From contig CAYMEW010000016.1 of NCBI GenBank assembly GCA_964389755.1, positions 20,993 through 84,992 of the forward strand: a stretch of 64,000 nt of DNA, in the 5' to 3' direction. The translations under genes and the position numbers were made by a program. Shown in pieces: positions 42,674 to 51,137 of this stretch. The stretch's first letter is position 1. Each line of letters begins with the position of its first letter. The DNA is from JBBSUQ01 sp964389755 (GTDB lineage Bacteria; Bacteroidota; Bacteroidia; Flavobacteriales_D; Crocinitomicaceae). Below the pieces are notes generated by a model. The model did no database searches, was not told the origin of the DNA, and saw nothing but the letters and a program-made list of their open reading frames with translations.

Positions 42674-45600
42674 TAATTAAAGTATTATTGTACCACATTT
42701 CTTCGGAAGTGAGTTGGCCCTGTTGGTTGTAGAATTTCGCCGGGCCGTGTTTTTCACCGTACAGGTAGCTTGTTTCTGACTTTTTCTTACCGTTCGGGTA
42801 GTATACAATTTCCACGCCATGTTTTTCACCGAAACGGTAATCCGTCTCGGATTTCGTGGTTCCGTCCGTGTAATGATATACGGTTTTTCCGTGCAGTTCA
42901 CCTTTCTCGTAAGTTTCGTTCTCGATCTCGGTACCGTTTTTCGCATAGTAGATGTAGGCACCGTTAACGAGCCCGTTCGTACGCTTGTGTTCCGAAGCTT
43001 TTTCCCCGGTCGGGTAATACGTTACGATCGTGTTCTCGCCGGTTGTGATCAGGATCGGTGCTACTTCTTTTCCATCTTTACCGATGTAAGCGTAAGAAAC
43101 AAATTTTCCCTGGTCGTAATAGCGGATCATGATGATCGATTCACCCGGACCGTAGTACACGGTTTTGCCATGACGTTCGTTATCGAGGTAATTGCTCTCG
43201 AATTCGAGTTTGCCGTTCTCATCGAAAGAGCGGGTGAGTCCCTGACGCTCTCCGTTAATGTAGTTGGCCTCGTAACTCAGTTTTCCGTTCTCGTGGTATG
43301 ATTTGTAAGTGCCTTCGATGTCTCCGAAAGAATAGATCATCTCCTGGCGCAATTTGCCAGTCGGGTAGTAGTACTTCCACGGACCGTTGCGGTACCCGTT
43401 CACGAAGTTTCCTTCTACTTCTTTCCTGCCGTTGAAGTCTGTCCATACGGCCGGACCGTCGATCTCGCCGTTCTTATAGTTGGCAGAGAAGTACACGTAA
43501 TTGTTAAGCGGATCTTTCAGTTCAACTTTTCCGTTGTATTCGCCATAACGCTGCGCCACGTTCTCGACCGTATCCATGAGCAGGTGTTCGATATCGCGGC
43601 CCTTGTCGTATTCGGCCCAGCTGTCGAGTTTCCCGTTTACGGCGTATTCTTTATAAAAACCGTGCAGATCACCGTTCACGAAGTAGCGTTCGAGTTTCAG
43701 CGTGCCGTCGTTTTGGTAGTTGTACCATTCGCCTTCCGGCTGGCCGTCTTTATATGTTCCTTCGACAATCAGTTCCCCGAATACGTTATATTCCAGGTAC
43801 AGACCGTTCTTCTTGCCTTCTTCGTATTCGGCTTTAGTTTCCACTTTCCCGTTTTCGAAGTAAGTGAATGCATCGCCGTCCACTTCTCCGTCTTTGTAGT
43901 TATAGCGTGAACTCACGTTTCCGTAGTGATCGTAGTAGACCCATTCCCCCGTGCGCTTGTCATCTTTTAACTCACCGCTTACGTATTTCATTCCGTTCGG
44001 GAAGATAAGGTCGTAACGGATGTTCTTTCCTTTCTTATCGATTGTTTTAATGAGCTTGCCCTGTTTGTCGAAGTGACGGATCTGAACAAGTTCGCCTTTT
44101 TTGTATTCGTATTCGAGGTATTTGAGCCCGTCGAGGTCGTAATCGGTTGTAACGCCGTTCTCTTTCCCGTTCTCGTCAAACTCCCCTGTATAGCTCAGTT
44201 TCCCGTTGCTGTAATACTTTTTGAAGTTCCCGACGGTTTTATCCTCTTTATATTCTCCTTTTTCACGGAGAACGCCGTTCTTGAAATAAAGTTCGTACGG
44301 ACCGTTTCGCTTGCCGGCCTTATAATTGATTTTTGCCGAAAGTTGTCCGTTGTCATAATAGAGCAGGAATTCACCTTCGATCTCATCGTCTTTAAGGCTG
44401 AAATCGTTTTCCATTTGTCCGTTTGCAAAGTACGATTTGAATGGACCCTGCGCGAGACCGTCTACATAATTATAGTCGTTTTCTTTTTGTCCGTTTCTAA
44501 AATACGACTGTGTATTTCCATTGCGTTTGTCGTCTTTTACGATGATGAATTCAAGCAGGTCGCCGCTTCTATAATAGGTAAAAGTGGTGTCCTGCGCGAG
44601 TCCTTTACGGAAAGTACGTTTCATTTCCAGTTCGCCGCTTTCGTAATAATACCTGCCGGTTCCGTCGAGTTCACCGTCTTTGAATTCGACCAGGGCGCTT
44701 GTATTTCCGTTTACCTTGTTGAACCATTCCCATTTCCCGGTTTTGGCTCCGGTTTCGTCGAAATGAGCAACGAGGTTGAGGGCACCGTTCGAATAGTAAT
44801 AATACCAGTTTCCAACCGGTTTACCGGCCGCATTTATTTTTCCCACGCTTTCGAGGCCCGACCCGTTGTAATCGGCATACACTTTTTGTTTTTTACCCTC
44901 GAATTCCATAAAACGGGTTTCGGAACTCGTCTTATAAGTACGGTGAAATTCGCCGATAAAGGCTTTGACCTTCGCCTGCTTTTTAATGATCTTTGACTGC
45001 ACTTTTTCGTTGTCAACCGTCAAAAGCGTAAGCAGGATCATGTAATCCAGTTGCTTGTTGCTTTCAATCGCTTTATAGACCGGAACGTAGGTTTGGTGCC
45101 AGAAGTTTTCGTTTTCCGGGTTGTATTTCACGCTTTTGACGAACATGTCGAACTGACGTGCATAACTGGTCTCGATCGTATACTTGACCTTATAGCGTTT
45201 TTCAAGGGCGATCTTATTCCGGAAAATGAGGTCGAGGTCCGAATAGTCGTCTGCATCCGGTTCGAATGCAATGCCGCGTGACTCTTCTTCGAGTTCACCG
45301 TCGGACATTTGTTCGAGCAATGTTACGGCATCCCGCGCGCGTTGTGAAACCGGTTCGAGCAAAATTCCCGTGATCAGGCTCATCATTGCCATGCTGTACT
45401 TTCCTTCGTTGGCTGCCAGGTACCCGAGTTTAAAATGGGGTGAGGCGAGTGCCGGATCACATTCGATGGCTCTTTGGTAACTTTCGACCGCTTCGTTGAA
45501 CTTTTCGGCTTTCTGATACGTGATCCCGCGGTTGAGGTAAAGTCCGGCACTTTTCGGAAAATGTTTGAGCCCGGTATTATAGGTCTCAATGGCTTTTTCA

Positions 45601-45938
45601 ACCTGTCCGTCGTCGTCGTATGCGCTTCCGAGCAGCGTATAGATCTCGTTGCGGTTGTAATACTCGATGTCGTAAGTCAACAGGTCCTCGAGGATTTCCT
45701 GCGCGCGTTTGTATTCTTCGAGTGCCACATAGGTGAGTGCGGTCTCGTATTGCGCAAGCCCGTAGTTCGTATCGTTTACCGAGATCTTGGAATATTCGGC
45801 AATGGCTTCCGTGTATTTTTCGCTGTCGTGCAACTCGATCCCTTTCTCAAGAAGTTCTACCGAGTTCAGGTTTTCGATGTTTTTCTGCGAGAATAGAATA
45901 CAGGGAATGAAAATGAGAAGATAGCTAAGTTTTGACAT
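42657..45938 (-). CDS. Giant TPR and MORN-repeat secreted protein
   Basis: This 1093-residue protein has a signal peptide (about 1-17, MSKLSYLLIFIPCILFS), about four to five tetratricopeptide repeats (residues 25-210), a linker (about 215-365) and then roughly 25 MORN_2-type repeats of 23-24 residues with the pattern G...YY.NG.L.....Y..G.. (for example GPYELYFKNGVLREKGEYK) up to the C-terminus. Repeats of this kind are often labelled YwqK-like; I see no toxin-antitoxin context. The repeats would make a long flat beta sheet, perhaps an outer-surface scaffold. It heads the operon with the two DUF3857 genes. No type IX sorting signal is seen. Confidence 0.85.
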   Translation of the reverse strand: MSKLSYLLIFIPCILFSQKNIENLNSVELLEKGIELHDSEKYTEAIAEYSKISVNDTNYGLAQYETALTYVALEEYKRAQEILEDLLTYDIEYYNRNEIYTLLGSAYDDDGQVEKAIETYNTGLKHFPKSAGLYLNRGITYQKAEKFNEAVESYQRAIECDPALASPHFKLGYLAANEGKYSMAMMSLITGILLEPVSQRARDAVTLLEQMSDGELEEESRGIAFEPDADDYSDLDLIFRNKIALEKRYKVKYTIETSYARQFDMFVKSVKYNPENENFWHQTYVPVYKAIESNKQLDYMILLTLLTVDNEKVQSKIIKKQAKVKAFIGEFHRTYKTSSETRFMEFEGKKQKVYADYNGSGLESVGKINAAGKPVGNWYYYYSNGALNLVAHFDETGAKTGKWEWFNKVNGNTSALVEFKDGELDGTGRYYYESGELEMKRTFRKGLAQDTTFTYYRSGDLLEFIIVKDDKRNGNTQSYFRNGQKENDYNYVDGLAQGPFKSYFANGQMENDFSLKDDEIEGEFLLYYDNGQLSAKINYKAGKRNGPYELYFKNGVLREKGEYKEDKTVGNFKKYYSNGKLSYTGEFDENGKENGVTTDYDLDGLKYLEYEYKKGELVQIRHFDKQGKLIKTIDKKGKNIRYDLIFPNGMKYVSGELKDDKRTGEWVYYDHYGNVSSRYNYKDGEVDGDAFTYFENGKVETKAEYEEGKKNGLYLEYNVFGELIVEGTYKDGQPEGEWYNYQNDGTLKLERYFVNGDLHGFYKEYAVNGKLDSWAEYDKGRDIEHLLMDTVENVAQRYGEYNGKVELKDPLNNYVYFSANYKNGEIDGPAVWTDFNGRKEVEGNFVNGYRNGPWKYYYPTGKLRQEMIYSFGDIEGTYKSYHENGKLSYEANYINGERQGLTRSFDENGKLEFESNYLDNERHGKTVYYGPGESIIMIRYYDQGKFVSYAYIGKDGKEVAPILITTGENTIVTYYPTGEKASEHKRTNGLVNGAYIYYAKNGTEIENETYEKGELHGKTVYHYTDGTTKSETDYRFGEKHGVEIVYYPNGKKKSETSYLYGEKHGPAKFYNQQGQLTSEEMWYNNTLINVTKI

Positions 45939-45954
45939 GTTCAGTTAATTTTCG

Positions 45955-45962
45955 TAAATATA
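45955..45962 (-). promoter_or_regulatory. Possible -7 promoter element of the TPR-MORN operon
   Basis: The minus strand reads TATATTTA, one base off TAnnTTTG, 16 bases before the start codon. There is no TTG at the expected spacing, so it is weak. Confidence 0.35.
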
Positions 45963-45986
45963 ATTATTTTGCAAATAATCAGGCCG

Positions 45987-46757
45987 TCACGAATTTTTTA
46001 TAAAACGTGTGGCACTTGCCTGTGCAGCAGGCATTATGACGAGGTCGTTGAGGTTTACGTGTTCCGGAACGGAGAAGGCATACCAGATGGCATCGGCGAT
46101 ATCTTCCGCGTGCAGCGGTTCGAATCCGTCGTAGACCTGTTCGGCCAGTTGCCGGTCACCTTTGAAACGCACAAGCGAAAATTCGGTATTCACCGCTCCG
46201 GGCGCAATATTAGTCACCTTGATACGATGCGGAAGAAGGTCGGTCCGCATGGCCTGTGACAGCGCGTCGACGGCGTGTTTGGTCGCGCAATAGACATTTC
46301 CGTCGGGATATACCTCTTTCCCGGCGATACTCGCAATGTTGAATATGTGTCCGCGACGATTTGCACGCATGTACGGAACCACGTGCTTCGTGACGTACAG
46401 TAATCCCTTGACATTCGTGTCTACCATCCGGTCCCAGTCTTCGGTCAGTCCCTCATCGATCGGCGACCTTCCGACTGCCAGACCGGCGTTGTTTACGAGT
46501 CCGACAATATTTGCGGAGACAGAGGCATGCAGAGACGCGAAGGCTTCGGCGGTTTGCGCTTCACTGCGTACGTCGAAAGCAAGCGTACGGACCTCGGTCC
46601 CATGCATTTCTTCGAGTTTTGACCTGAGTGATTCAAGCCTGTCGGCACGACGCGCAGTAAGGATGAGCTGATATCCTTCTTTGGCAAAACGAAGGGCGCA
46701 GGCCTGCCCGATGCCACTGCTGGCACCTGTTATTACGATGTACTTTTTTGCTTCCAT
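45987..46757 (-). CDS. SDR family oxidoreductase (YdfG-like)
   Basis: This 256-residue classical SDR shows TGASSGIG (10-17), NNAG, and the catalytic Ser-Tyr-Lys (NIASIAGKEVYPDGNVYCATK). Arg residues after the second strand (LTARRADRLESL) indicate NADP preference. It resembles YdfG-type enzymes, which oxidise serine and 3-hydroxy acids, but substrate use cannot be read from sequence. Its first 25 bases overlap the end of the upstream membrane-protein gene, so the two are co-transcribed. Confidence 0.9.
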   Translation of the reverse strand: MEAKKYIVITGASSGIGQACALRFAKEGYQLILTARRADRLESLRSKLEEMHGTEVRTLAFDVRSEAQTAEAFASLHASVSANIVGLVNNAGLAVGRSPIDEGLTEDWDRMVDTNVKGLLYVTKHVVPYMRANRRGHIFNIASIAGKEVYPDGNVYCATKHAVDALSQAMRTDLLPHRIKVTNIAPGAVNTEFSLVRFKGDRQLAEQVYDGFEPLHAEDIADAIWYAFSVPEHVNLNDLVIMPAAQASATRFIKNS

Positions 46758-48226
46758 AAATGTATTTTTTCCATATCAAGGCACATGCAAAGAACAATGA
46801 ACCAGGCGAGGTAAACGGGAAAACGATAGCGTACTACCGCCCCGAGCACGGGCGTGGTCCAGCCGATAAGCAGCGAAAGGATGAGCATAAAGAGCATTAA
46901 TTGCAACACGATCCTCCGCCGATTCAGCCGTGGAACGCGAAAAAAGAAAAAAGTAACACCGGTCAGCACGATCATGAGTAAAGTCTCACACATAGCCAGG
47001 TATTTCAGCCGGCTTCCCGGATCTCCGGGCAGGGGACGAAACAGGCCGTTGAAAAGGGCCTGGGGTGCACTCAAAGCCAGGTTTTTCCAGGAATCGCGAA
47101 GCGGCGGGATCTCTATGAAACTCGAACAACCGCGCGACAGGAAATAAACGGGCCATTGTTTTCCCTGCGGGACCAGGTCCACCGGTACTTCTGCGTCAAT
47201 GCTTCCGAATTCCGTTACAAGGGCACGAACGGGTTCCTTCAGTTCTGCCGTTCCGCCGTGGATAACGAGCTTGTTCAGCTGATCGTATCGGAAATAATAG
47301 AAAGAAGTGTCGCCGATCACATGCATACCGCCGCGTCCCACGTTGATAAAATCAAATTGTTTTCGGGAAAGAATGTGCAGGGCCTTGTCTGCCGGTTTGC
47401 GGAAGATCAGCATGGAAAGCAATACCAGAACCAGGCTGATGCCGAGCGACCACACCGCTTTTCGGAAACGGAACGTGCGATGTATCGCATAAACGAGCAA
47501 GGGAACAAGCATGCAAATGAGTACATACGGTTTGAATGACAACAGTAAAAACAAGGCGATCAATAGTCCGGTTATGCGCTTCCAGGGAGCCTTTTTGATA
47601 AGCGCGACGTAACAAAAAAGCGCCACACCGAAAAAAAGCAGCGGTTCCTTAAGGATCGAAGAGGTCCAGAACAATGCGCCCGGTAACAAAACAATTCCCC
47701 AGAAAAGCCACCTGCCGGGTACACTTACGAATGGTAAAAAGGCGCGGTAGAGCAATTTGCATCCCAACACGGAGAAAAAGAGCATAAAGCAAAGGTGCAC
47801 CGCAGCACTTCCCCCGGAAACAAAATGAATGAGGCTGTGAAAACGCAGCAGGTTCTTGTTGTCGTTCACCAGTGTTAAGGTTCCGGCCTGCCAGTGATGC
47901 GTTCCAGATAAATGTTTGAAGATCAGTTCTTCAGTTTCGCCGATACCGGTCATGAAACGGAAGTAATCAGCCGGTGAACTGTAAAATACACGGTTGAGCG
48001 TTTCGGACTGTTTCATGAATGCTCCCGCATCGGCGGAAAGACTCCCGTTTCCGTAGTATACCGAATAGACGTACAGAAAGATAAGCCCGGCTAAGAATTT
48101 GATCAAAAACGCGCCGCTCATCGTCCATTTCCCGAATTCTTCGAGGCGCAGTACACGGACATAGCGAAACAGGGCAATAAATATGCTGAGATAAAGAAGA
48201 ATAAGTGCAAATTCACCAGGGGTCAT
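46733..48226 (-). CDS. Polytopic membrane protein, glycosyltransferase-like topology
   Basis: This 497-residue protein has about ten to twelve hydrophobic helices with a large extracytoplasmic loop (about residues 285-380). The pattern of short N-terminal helices, a loop with FHSLIHFVSGGSAAVHL, and LPGALFWTSSILKEPLLFFG resembles membrane glycosyltransferases or polysaccharide-polymerase-type proteins of Bacteroidota, though I can point to no diagnostic catalytic motif. The ATG at 48226 lies only about nine bases after a TAAATTTG promoter core, leaving a very short leader. The SDR gene overlaps its end. Confidence 0.7.
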   Translation of the reverse strand: MTPGEFALILLYLSIFIALFRYVRVLRLEEFGKWTMSGAFLIKFLAGLIFLYVYSVYYGNGSLSADAGAFMKQSETLNRVFYSSPADYFRFMTGIGETEELIFKHLSGTHHWQAGTLTLVNDNKNLLRFHSLIHFVSGGSAAVHLCFMLFFSVLGCKLLYRAFLPFVSVPGRWLFWGIVLLPGALFWTSSILKEPLLFFGVALFCYVALIKKAPWKRITGLLIALFLLLSFKPYVLICMLVPLLVYAIHRTFRFRKAVWSLGISLVLVLLSMLIFRKPADKALHILSRKQFDFINVGRGGMHVIGDTSFYYFRYDQLNKLVIHGGTAELKEPVRALVTEFGSIDAEVPVDLVPQGKQWPVYFLSRGCSSFIEIPPLRDSWKNLALSAPQALFNGLFRPLPGDPGSRLKYLAMCETLLMIVLTGVTFFFFRVPRLNRRRIVLQLMLFMLILSLLIGWTTPVLGAVVRYRFPVYLAWFIVLCMCLDMEKIHLWKQKSTS

Positions 48227-48234
48227 AGCGTTTT

Positions 48235-48242
48235 CAAATTTA
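48235..48242 (-). promoter_or_regulatory. Predicted -7 promoter element of the membrane protein-SDR operon
   Basis: The minus strand reads TAAATTTG, matching TAnnTTTG. The start of transcription would be only about three bases before the ATG, so the mRNA may be almost leaderless. Confidence 0.45.
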
Positions 48243-48270
48243 CATAAATAATGGAAGGTCCGCGTCTTTT

Positions 48271-48336
48271 TTGTCAGTTTGTCTCCGTTTCCGGTCAGAA
48301 TGTCAGCAATCCGACAATGGCATATTGATTGTCAGC
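48271..48336. promoter_or_regulatory. Cluster of TGTCAG boxes and a GACAAT-N9-ATTGTC inverted repeat upstream of htpG
   Basis: The 66 bases hold TTGTCAG (48271-48277), GGTCAG (48293-48298), AATGTCAGC (48299-48307) and ATTGTCAGC (48328-48336). GACAAT (48313-48318) and ATTGTC (48328-48333) form a perfect inverted repeat with nine bases between, similar in geometry but not in sequence to CIRCE heat-shock operators. It lies 24-90 bases before the htpG start. Confidence 0.5.
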
Positions 48337-48359
48337 ATGTGAGCAAAACAGATAAACAG

Positions 48360-50249
48360 ATGAAAACAGGACAAATTCATGTACAAACGGAAAACATCTT
48401 TCCGATCATTAAGAAGTTCTTATACTCCGATCATGAAATTTTCTTGCGCGAGCTGGTCTCGAACGCCGTGGATGCTACCCAGAAGCTGAAGTTTCTTTCC
48501 AAGAACGGAGAGTTTAAAGGGGAAACAGGTGAACTCCGCGTGGATGTGATCCTCGATAAAGCGGCAAAAACGCTCACTATCCGGGATCATGGTGTAGGGA
48601 TGACCGCGGAAGAGATCGATAAATACATAAACCAGATCGCATTCTCCGGCGCCGAAGAGTTCGTTCAGAAATACAAAGGGAAAGAAGGTGCCGAACAAAT
48701 CATCGGGCACTTCGGACTCGGTTTTTACTCGGCCTTCATGGTAGCTGAAAAAGTGCAGATCCGTACGAAAGCACATTACCCGGATGCGCAGGCCGTGCAA
48801 TGGGAAAGTAACGGTTCCCCTGAATTTACGCTTACGGAAACGGAAAAAGAAACACGCGGGACGGACATCGTGCTTTTCATCAATGAAGAATCCGCCGAGT
48901 TCCTTGAAAAAGGTCGTATCCAGGGAATTCTCGACAAATACTGTAAGTTCCTGCCGGTTCCCGTATTCTTCGGAACGCGTACCGAATACCAGGACGATCC
49001 GAACGGGGAAAAAGATGAGAACGGGAAAACGAAGCGCGTGGCCGTTGAAGTTCCAAACCAGGTGAACAATACCGAACCGGCCTGGACAAAAGCACCGATC
49101 GACCTGAAACAGGAAGATTATGATGCGTTCTACCGGGAACTGTATCCGATGACCTTTGAGAGCCCGCTTTTCCACATTCACCTGAATGTCGATTATCCGT
49201 TCAACCTTACCGGGATTCTCTACTTTCCGCGGATCAAAGAAAACGTGGAGGTGCAACGCAACAAGATCAACCTCTATTCCAACCAGGTCTTCATTACCGA
49301 CAGTGTGGAGGAGATTGTACCGGAATTCCTGACGCTCCTGCACGGAGTGATCGATTCTCCGGATATTCCGCTGAACGTGTCGCGCTCATACCTTCAAAGT
49401 GACAGCAATGTCAAAAAGATCTCGGCGCACATTACCAAAAAAGTGGCCGATAAACTGGCGGAAATGTTCAAAAAGGACCGCAAGGACTTTGAAGAGAAGT
49501 GGGAAGACCTCCAGGTATTTGTGCAGTATGGCGCGCTTTCGGATGAGAAATTCGCGGAAAAAGCGAAAGATTTTACACTCTTTAAATCCACTGACGGATC
49601 GTATTACACACTCGAAGAATACCGTGAAAAGATCGCTGCCCTGCAAACCGATAAAGACGGAAAAGTGGTGGTACTTTACACACCGGATGCCGAAGAGCAA
49701 TACAGCTTTGTGAAAAAGGCGAATGCACGCGGATACGACGTATTGCACCTGGAAGGGCCGCTCGTGCCGCACTGGATTGCAAAACTGGAGCAATCCAATG
49801 AAAACCTGTCTTTTGCACGGGTTGATGCCGATTCACTCGACAAACTCATTCGCAAGGAGGAAGAAGTTCCTTCCAAACTCTCCAAAGAAGAAGAGGAAAA
49901 ATTACAGTCGGTTTTCGAAAAGGTGGTTAACAAAGACAAATTCAAAGTGCAGTTCGAAGCAATGGATGCCCAGGATTCGCCCGTGATCATTACCCAGCCG
50001 GAGTTCATTCGCAGGATGCAGGAACAGCAGCGCATGGGAGGCGGTGGATTTTACGGCGCATTTCCTGAAATGTACACGATGGTTGTAAACGCCAATCACG
50101 AAAAGATCTCCGAAGTGCTCAAACTCGAAGATGAATCGGGTCGCGAAGCCAAAGTGAAGCAACTCACCGACCTGGCATTGCTCGCACAGGGCATGCTGAA
50201 AGGAGAAGCCCTTCACGCATTTGTCGAACGCACGATCGAATCAGTATAA
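48360..50249 (+). CDS. htpG: Molecular chaperone HtpG (Hsp90)
   Basis: This 629-residue protein has the GHKL ATP-binding domain (SDHEIFLRELVSNAVDAT near residues 22-39, IRDHGVGMT, GHFGLGFYSAFM), a middle domain with NVSRSYLQSD and a C-terminal dimerisation part. It is an ATP-driven chaperone for stress-damaged or late-folding clients. The ATG at 48360 begins the conserved MKTGQIHVQTENIFPIIKK; an upstream alternative start would add 27 residues over the regulatory boxes. A terminator follows, then a DnaJ-type co-chaperone. Confidence 0.97.
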   Translation: MKTGQIHVQTENIFPIIKKFLYSDHEIFLRELVSNAVDATQKLKFLSKNGEFKGETGELRVDVILDKAAKTLTIRDHGVGMTAEEIDKYINQIAFSGAEEFVQKYKGKEGAEQIIGHFGLGFYSAFMVAEKVQIRTKAHYPDAQAVQWESNGSPEFTLTETEKETRGTDIVLFINEESAEFLEKGRIQGILDKYCKFLPVPVFFGTRTEYQDDPNGEKDENGKTKRVAVEVPNQVNNTEPAWTKAPIDLKQEDYDAFYRELYPMTFESPLFHIHLNVDYPFNLTGILYFPRIKENVEVQRNKINLYSNQVFITDSVEEIVPEFLTLLHGVIDSPDIPLNVSRSYLQSDSNVKKISAHITKKVADKLAEMFKKDRKDFEEKWEDLQVFVQYGALSDEKFAEKAKDFTLFKSTDGSYYTLEEYREKIAALQTDKDGKVVVLYTPDAEEQYSFVKKANARGYDVLHLEGPLVPHWIAKLEQSNENLSFARVDADSLDKLIRKEEEVPSKLSKEEEEKLQSVFEKVVNKDKFKVQFEAMDAQDSPVIITQPEFIRRMQEQQRMGGGGFYGAFPEMYTMVVNANHEKISEVLKLEDESGREAKVKQLTDLALLAQGMLKGEALHAFVERTIESV

Positions 50250-50267
50250 TTCATAACAAGGAAGGTA

Positions 50268-50303
50268 AGGTAGTTCTGAAAAAAGACTACCTTTCTTTTT
50301 TTA
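50268..50303 (+). terminator. Terminator of htpG
   Basis: The stem AAGGTAGT / ACTACCTT (8 bp, 10-base loop) is followed by a T-rich run. It lies 18 bases after the htpG stop, so the downstream gene has at least a partly separate transcript. Confidence 0.88.
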
Positions 50304-50321
50304 ATTTAAAAAAGAACAATT

Positions 50322-51116
50322 TTGTTTAAATGGATCCTGGCCGTCGGTGGCTATTTTGTTTTCAGAGGCAGCTTTTTGGGTGCCGTTCTCGGGTTTATCG
50401 TGGGTACTTTTATCGATACCTACCAGCGGATGAACACAGCGCAACAACAACAGGGCGGTGGAGGAAACGGCCGGCGCCAGCAGTTTACTGCCGAGGACTT
50501 TTTTAACTTTTACCAGCAACAACGAGCCAATGCCGGGAATGATGTCCCGACGATGCTCATGGCGCTCTCGGCTGCCGTTATGCGTGCCGACGGGAAGGTG
50601 CTCAAAGCAGAACTCGATTATGTCAAGGCATTCTTCAACCAGCAATTCGGGCCGCAGTTCAGCCAGCATCACCTGCAGACGCTCAAGCGTTTTCTCGATT
50701 CGGGCGATATTCCCCTGCAACGTATTACGCAGGATATCCGCATGCGCATGGCTCCGGAAGTACGTACGCAACTTGTGCACTACATGTTCGGTATCGCAAA
50801 AGCGGATGGAAGCGTTTCGGAAAGCGAACTAAACGTTATTCGGCAGATTGCCGACATGCTCGGTGTTTCTGCCGGGGATTTCAATAGCCTGAAGAATATG
50901 TTCTACCGCGATGTAAACTCGGATTACGCGATTCTCGGGGTTGAATCCAGCGCTTCCGATGACGAGATCAAACGTGCGTACCGGCAAATGGCCATTCGCT
51001 TTCACCCGGATAAAGTATCCCAAATGGGAGAAGAGTACCAGCAGGGAGCCAAAGAAAAGTTCCAAAAGATCCAGGAAGCTTACGAGGCGATCAAGAAGAG
51101 TCGTGGCATCCGTTAA
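50322..51116 (+). CDS. TerB and DnaJ domain membrane-anchored co-chaperone (DjlA-like)
   Basis: This 264-residue protein has a short N-terminal membrane segment with glycines (MFKWILAVGGYFVFRGSFLG), a Gln/Gly-rich linker, a TerB-type helical domain (about 70-185) and a C-terminal J domain (about 195-262) with the HPD motif in RFHPDKVS. This is the DjlA layout. J domains recruit DnaK (Hsp70). Start is TTG at 50322, the only in-frame codon giving the membrane segment. It follows htpG after a terminator, so both belong to protein quality control. Confidence 0.88.
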   Translation: MFKWILAVGGYFVFRGSFLGAVLGFIVGTFIDTYQRMNTAQQQQGGGGNGRRQQFTAEDFFNFYQQQRANAGNDVPTMLMALSAAVMRADGKVLKAELDYVKAFFNQQFGPQFSQHHLQTLKRFLDSGDIPLQRITQDIRMRMAPEVRTQLVHYMFGIAKADGSVSESELNVIRQIADMLGVSAGDFNSLKNMFYRDVNSDYAILGVESSASDDEIKRAYRQMAIRFHPDKVSQMGEEYQQGAKEKFQKIQEAYEAIKKSRGIR

Positions 51117-51137
51117 AAACGGGTATCCTCAGTTGAC

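Noticed and set aside
44073..44996. Plus-strand open frame of 307 codons across the MORN repeats
   Set aside because: It is the antisense of repetitive coding sequence; the repeat pattern itself keeps frames open and yields a hydrophobic periodic peptide.
42657..45938. Annotation of the MORN protein as part of a toxin-antitoxin system (YwqK label)
   Set aside because: There is no toxin-like neighbour, and the protein carries a signal peptide and TPRs, so the label would mislead.
48420..49343. Minus-strand open frame of 307 codons in htpG
   Set aside because: Antisense to the highly conserved HtpG ATPase and middle domains.
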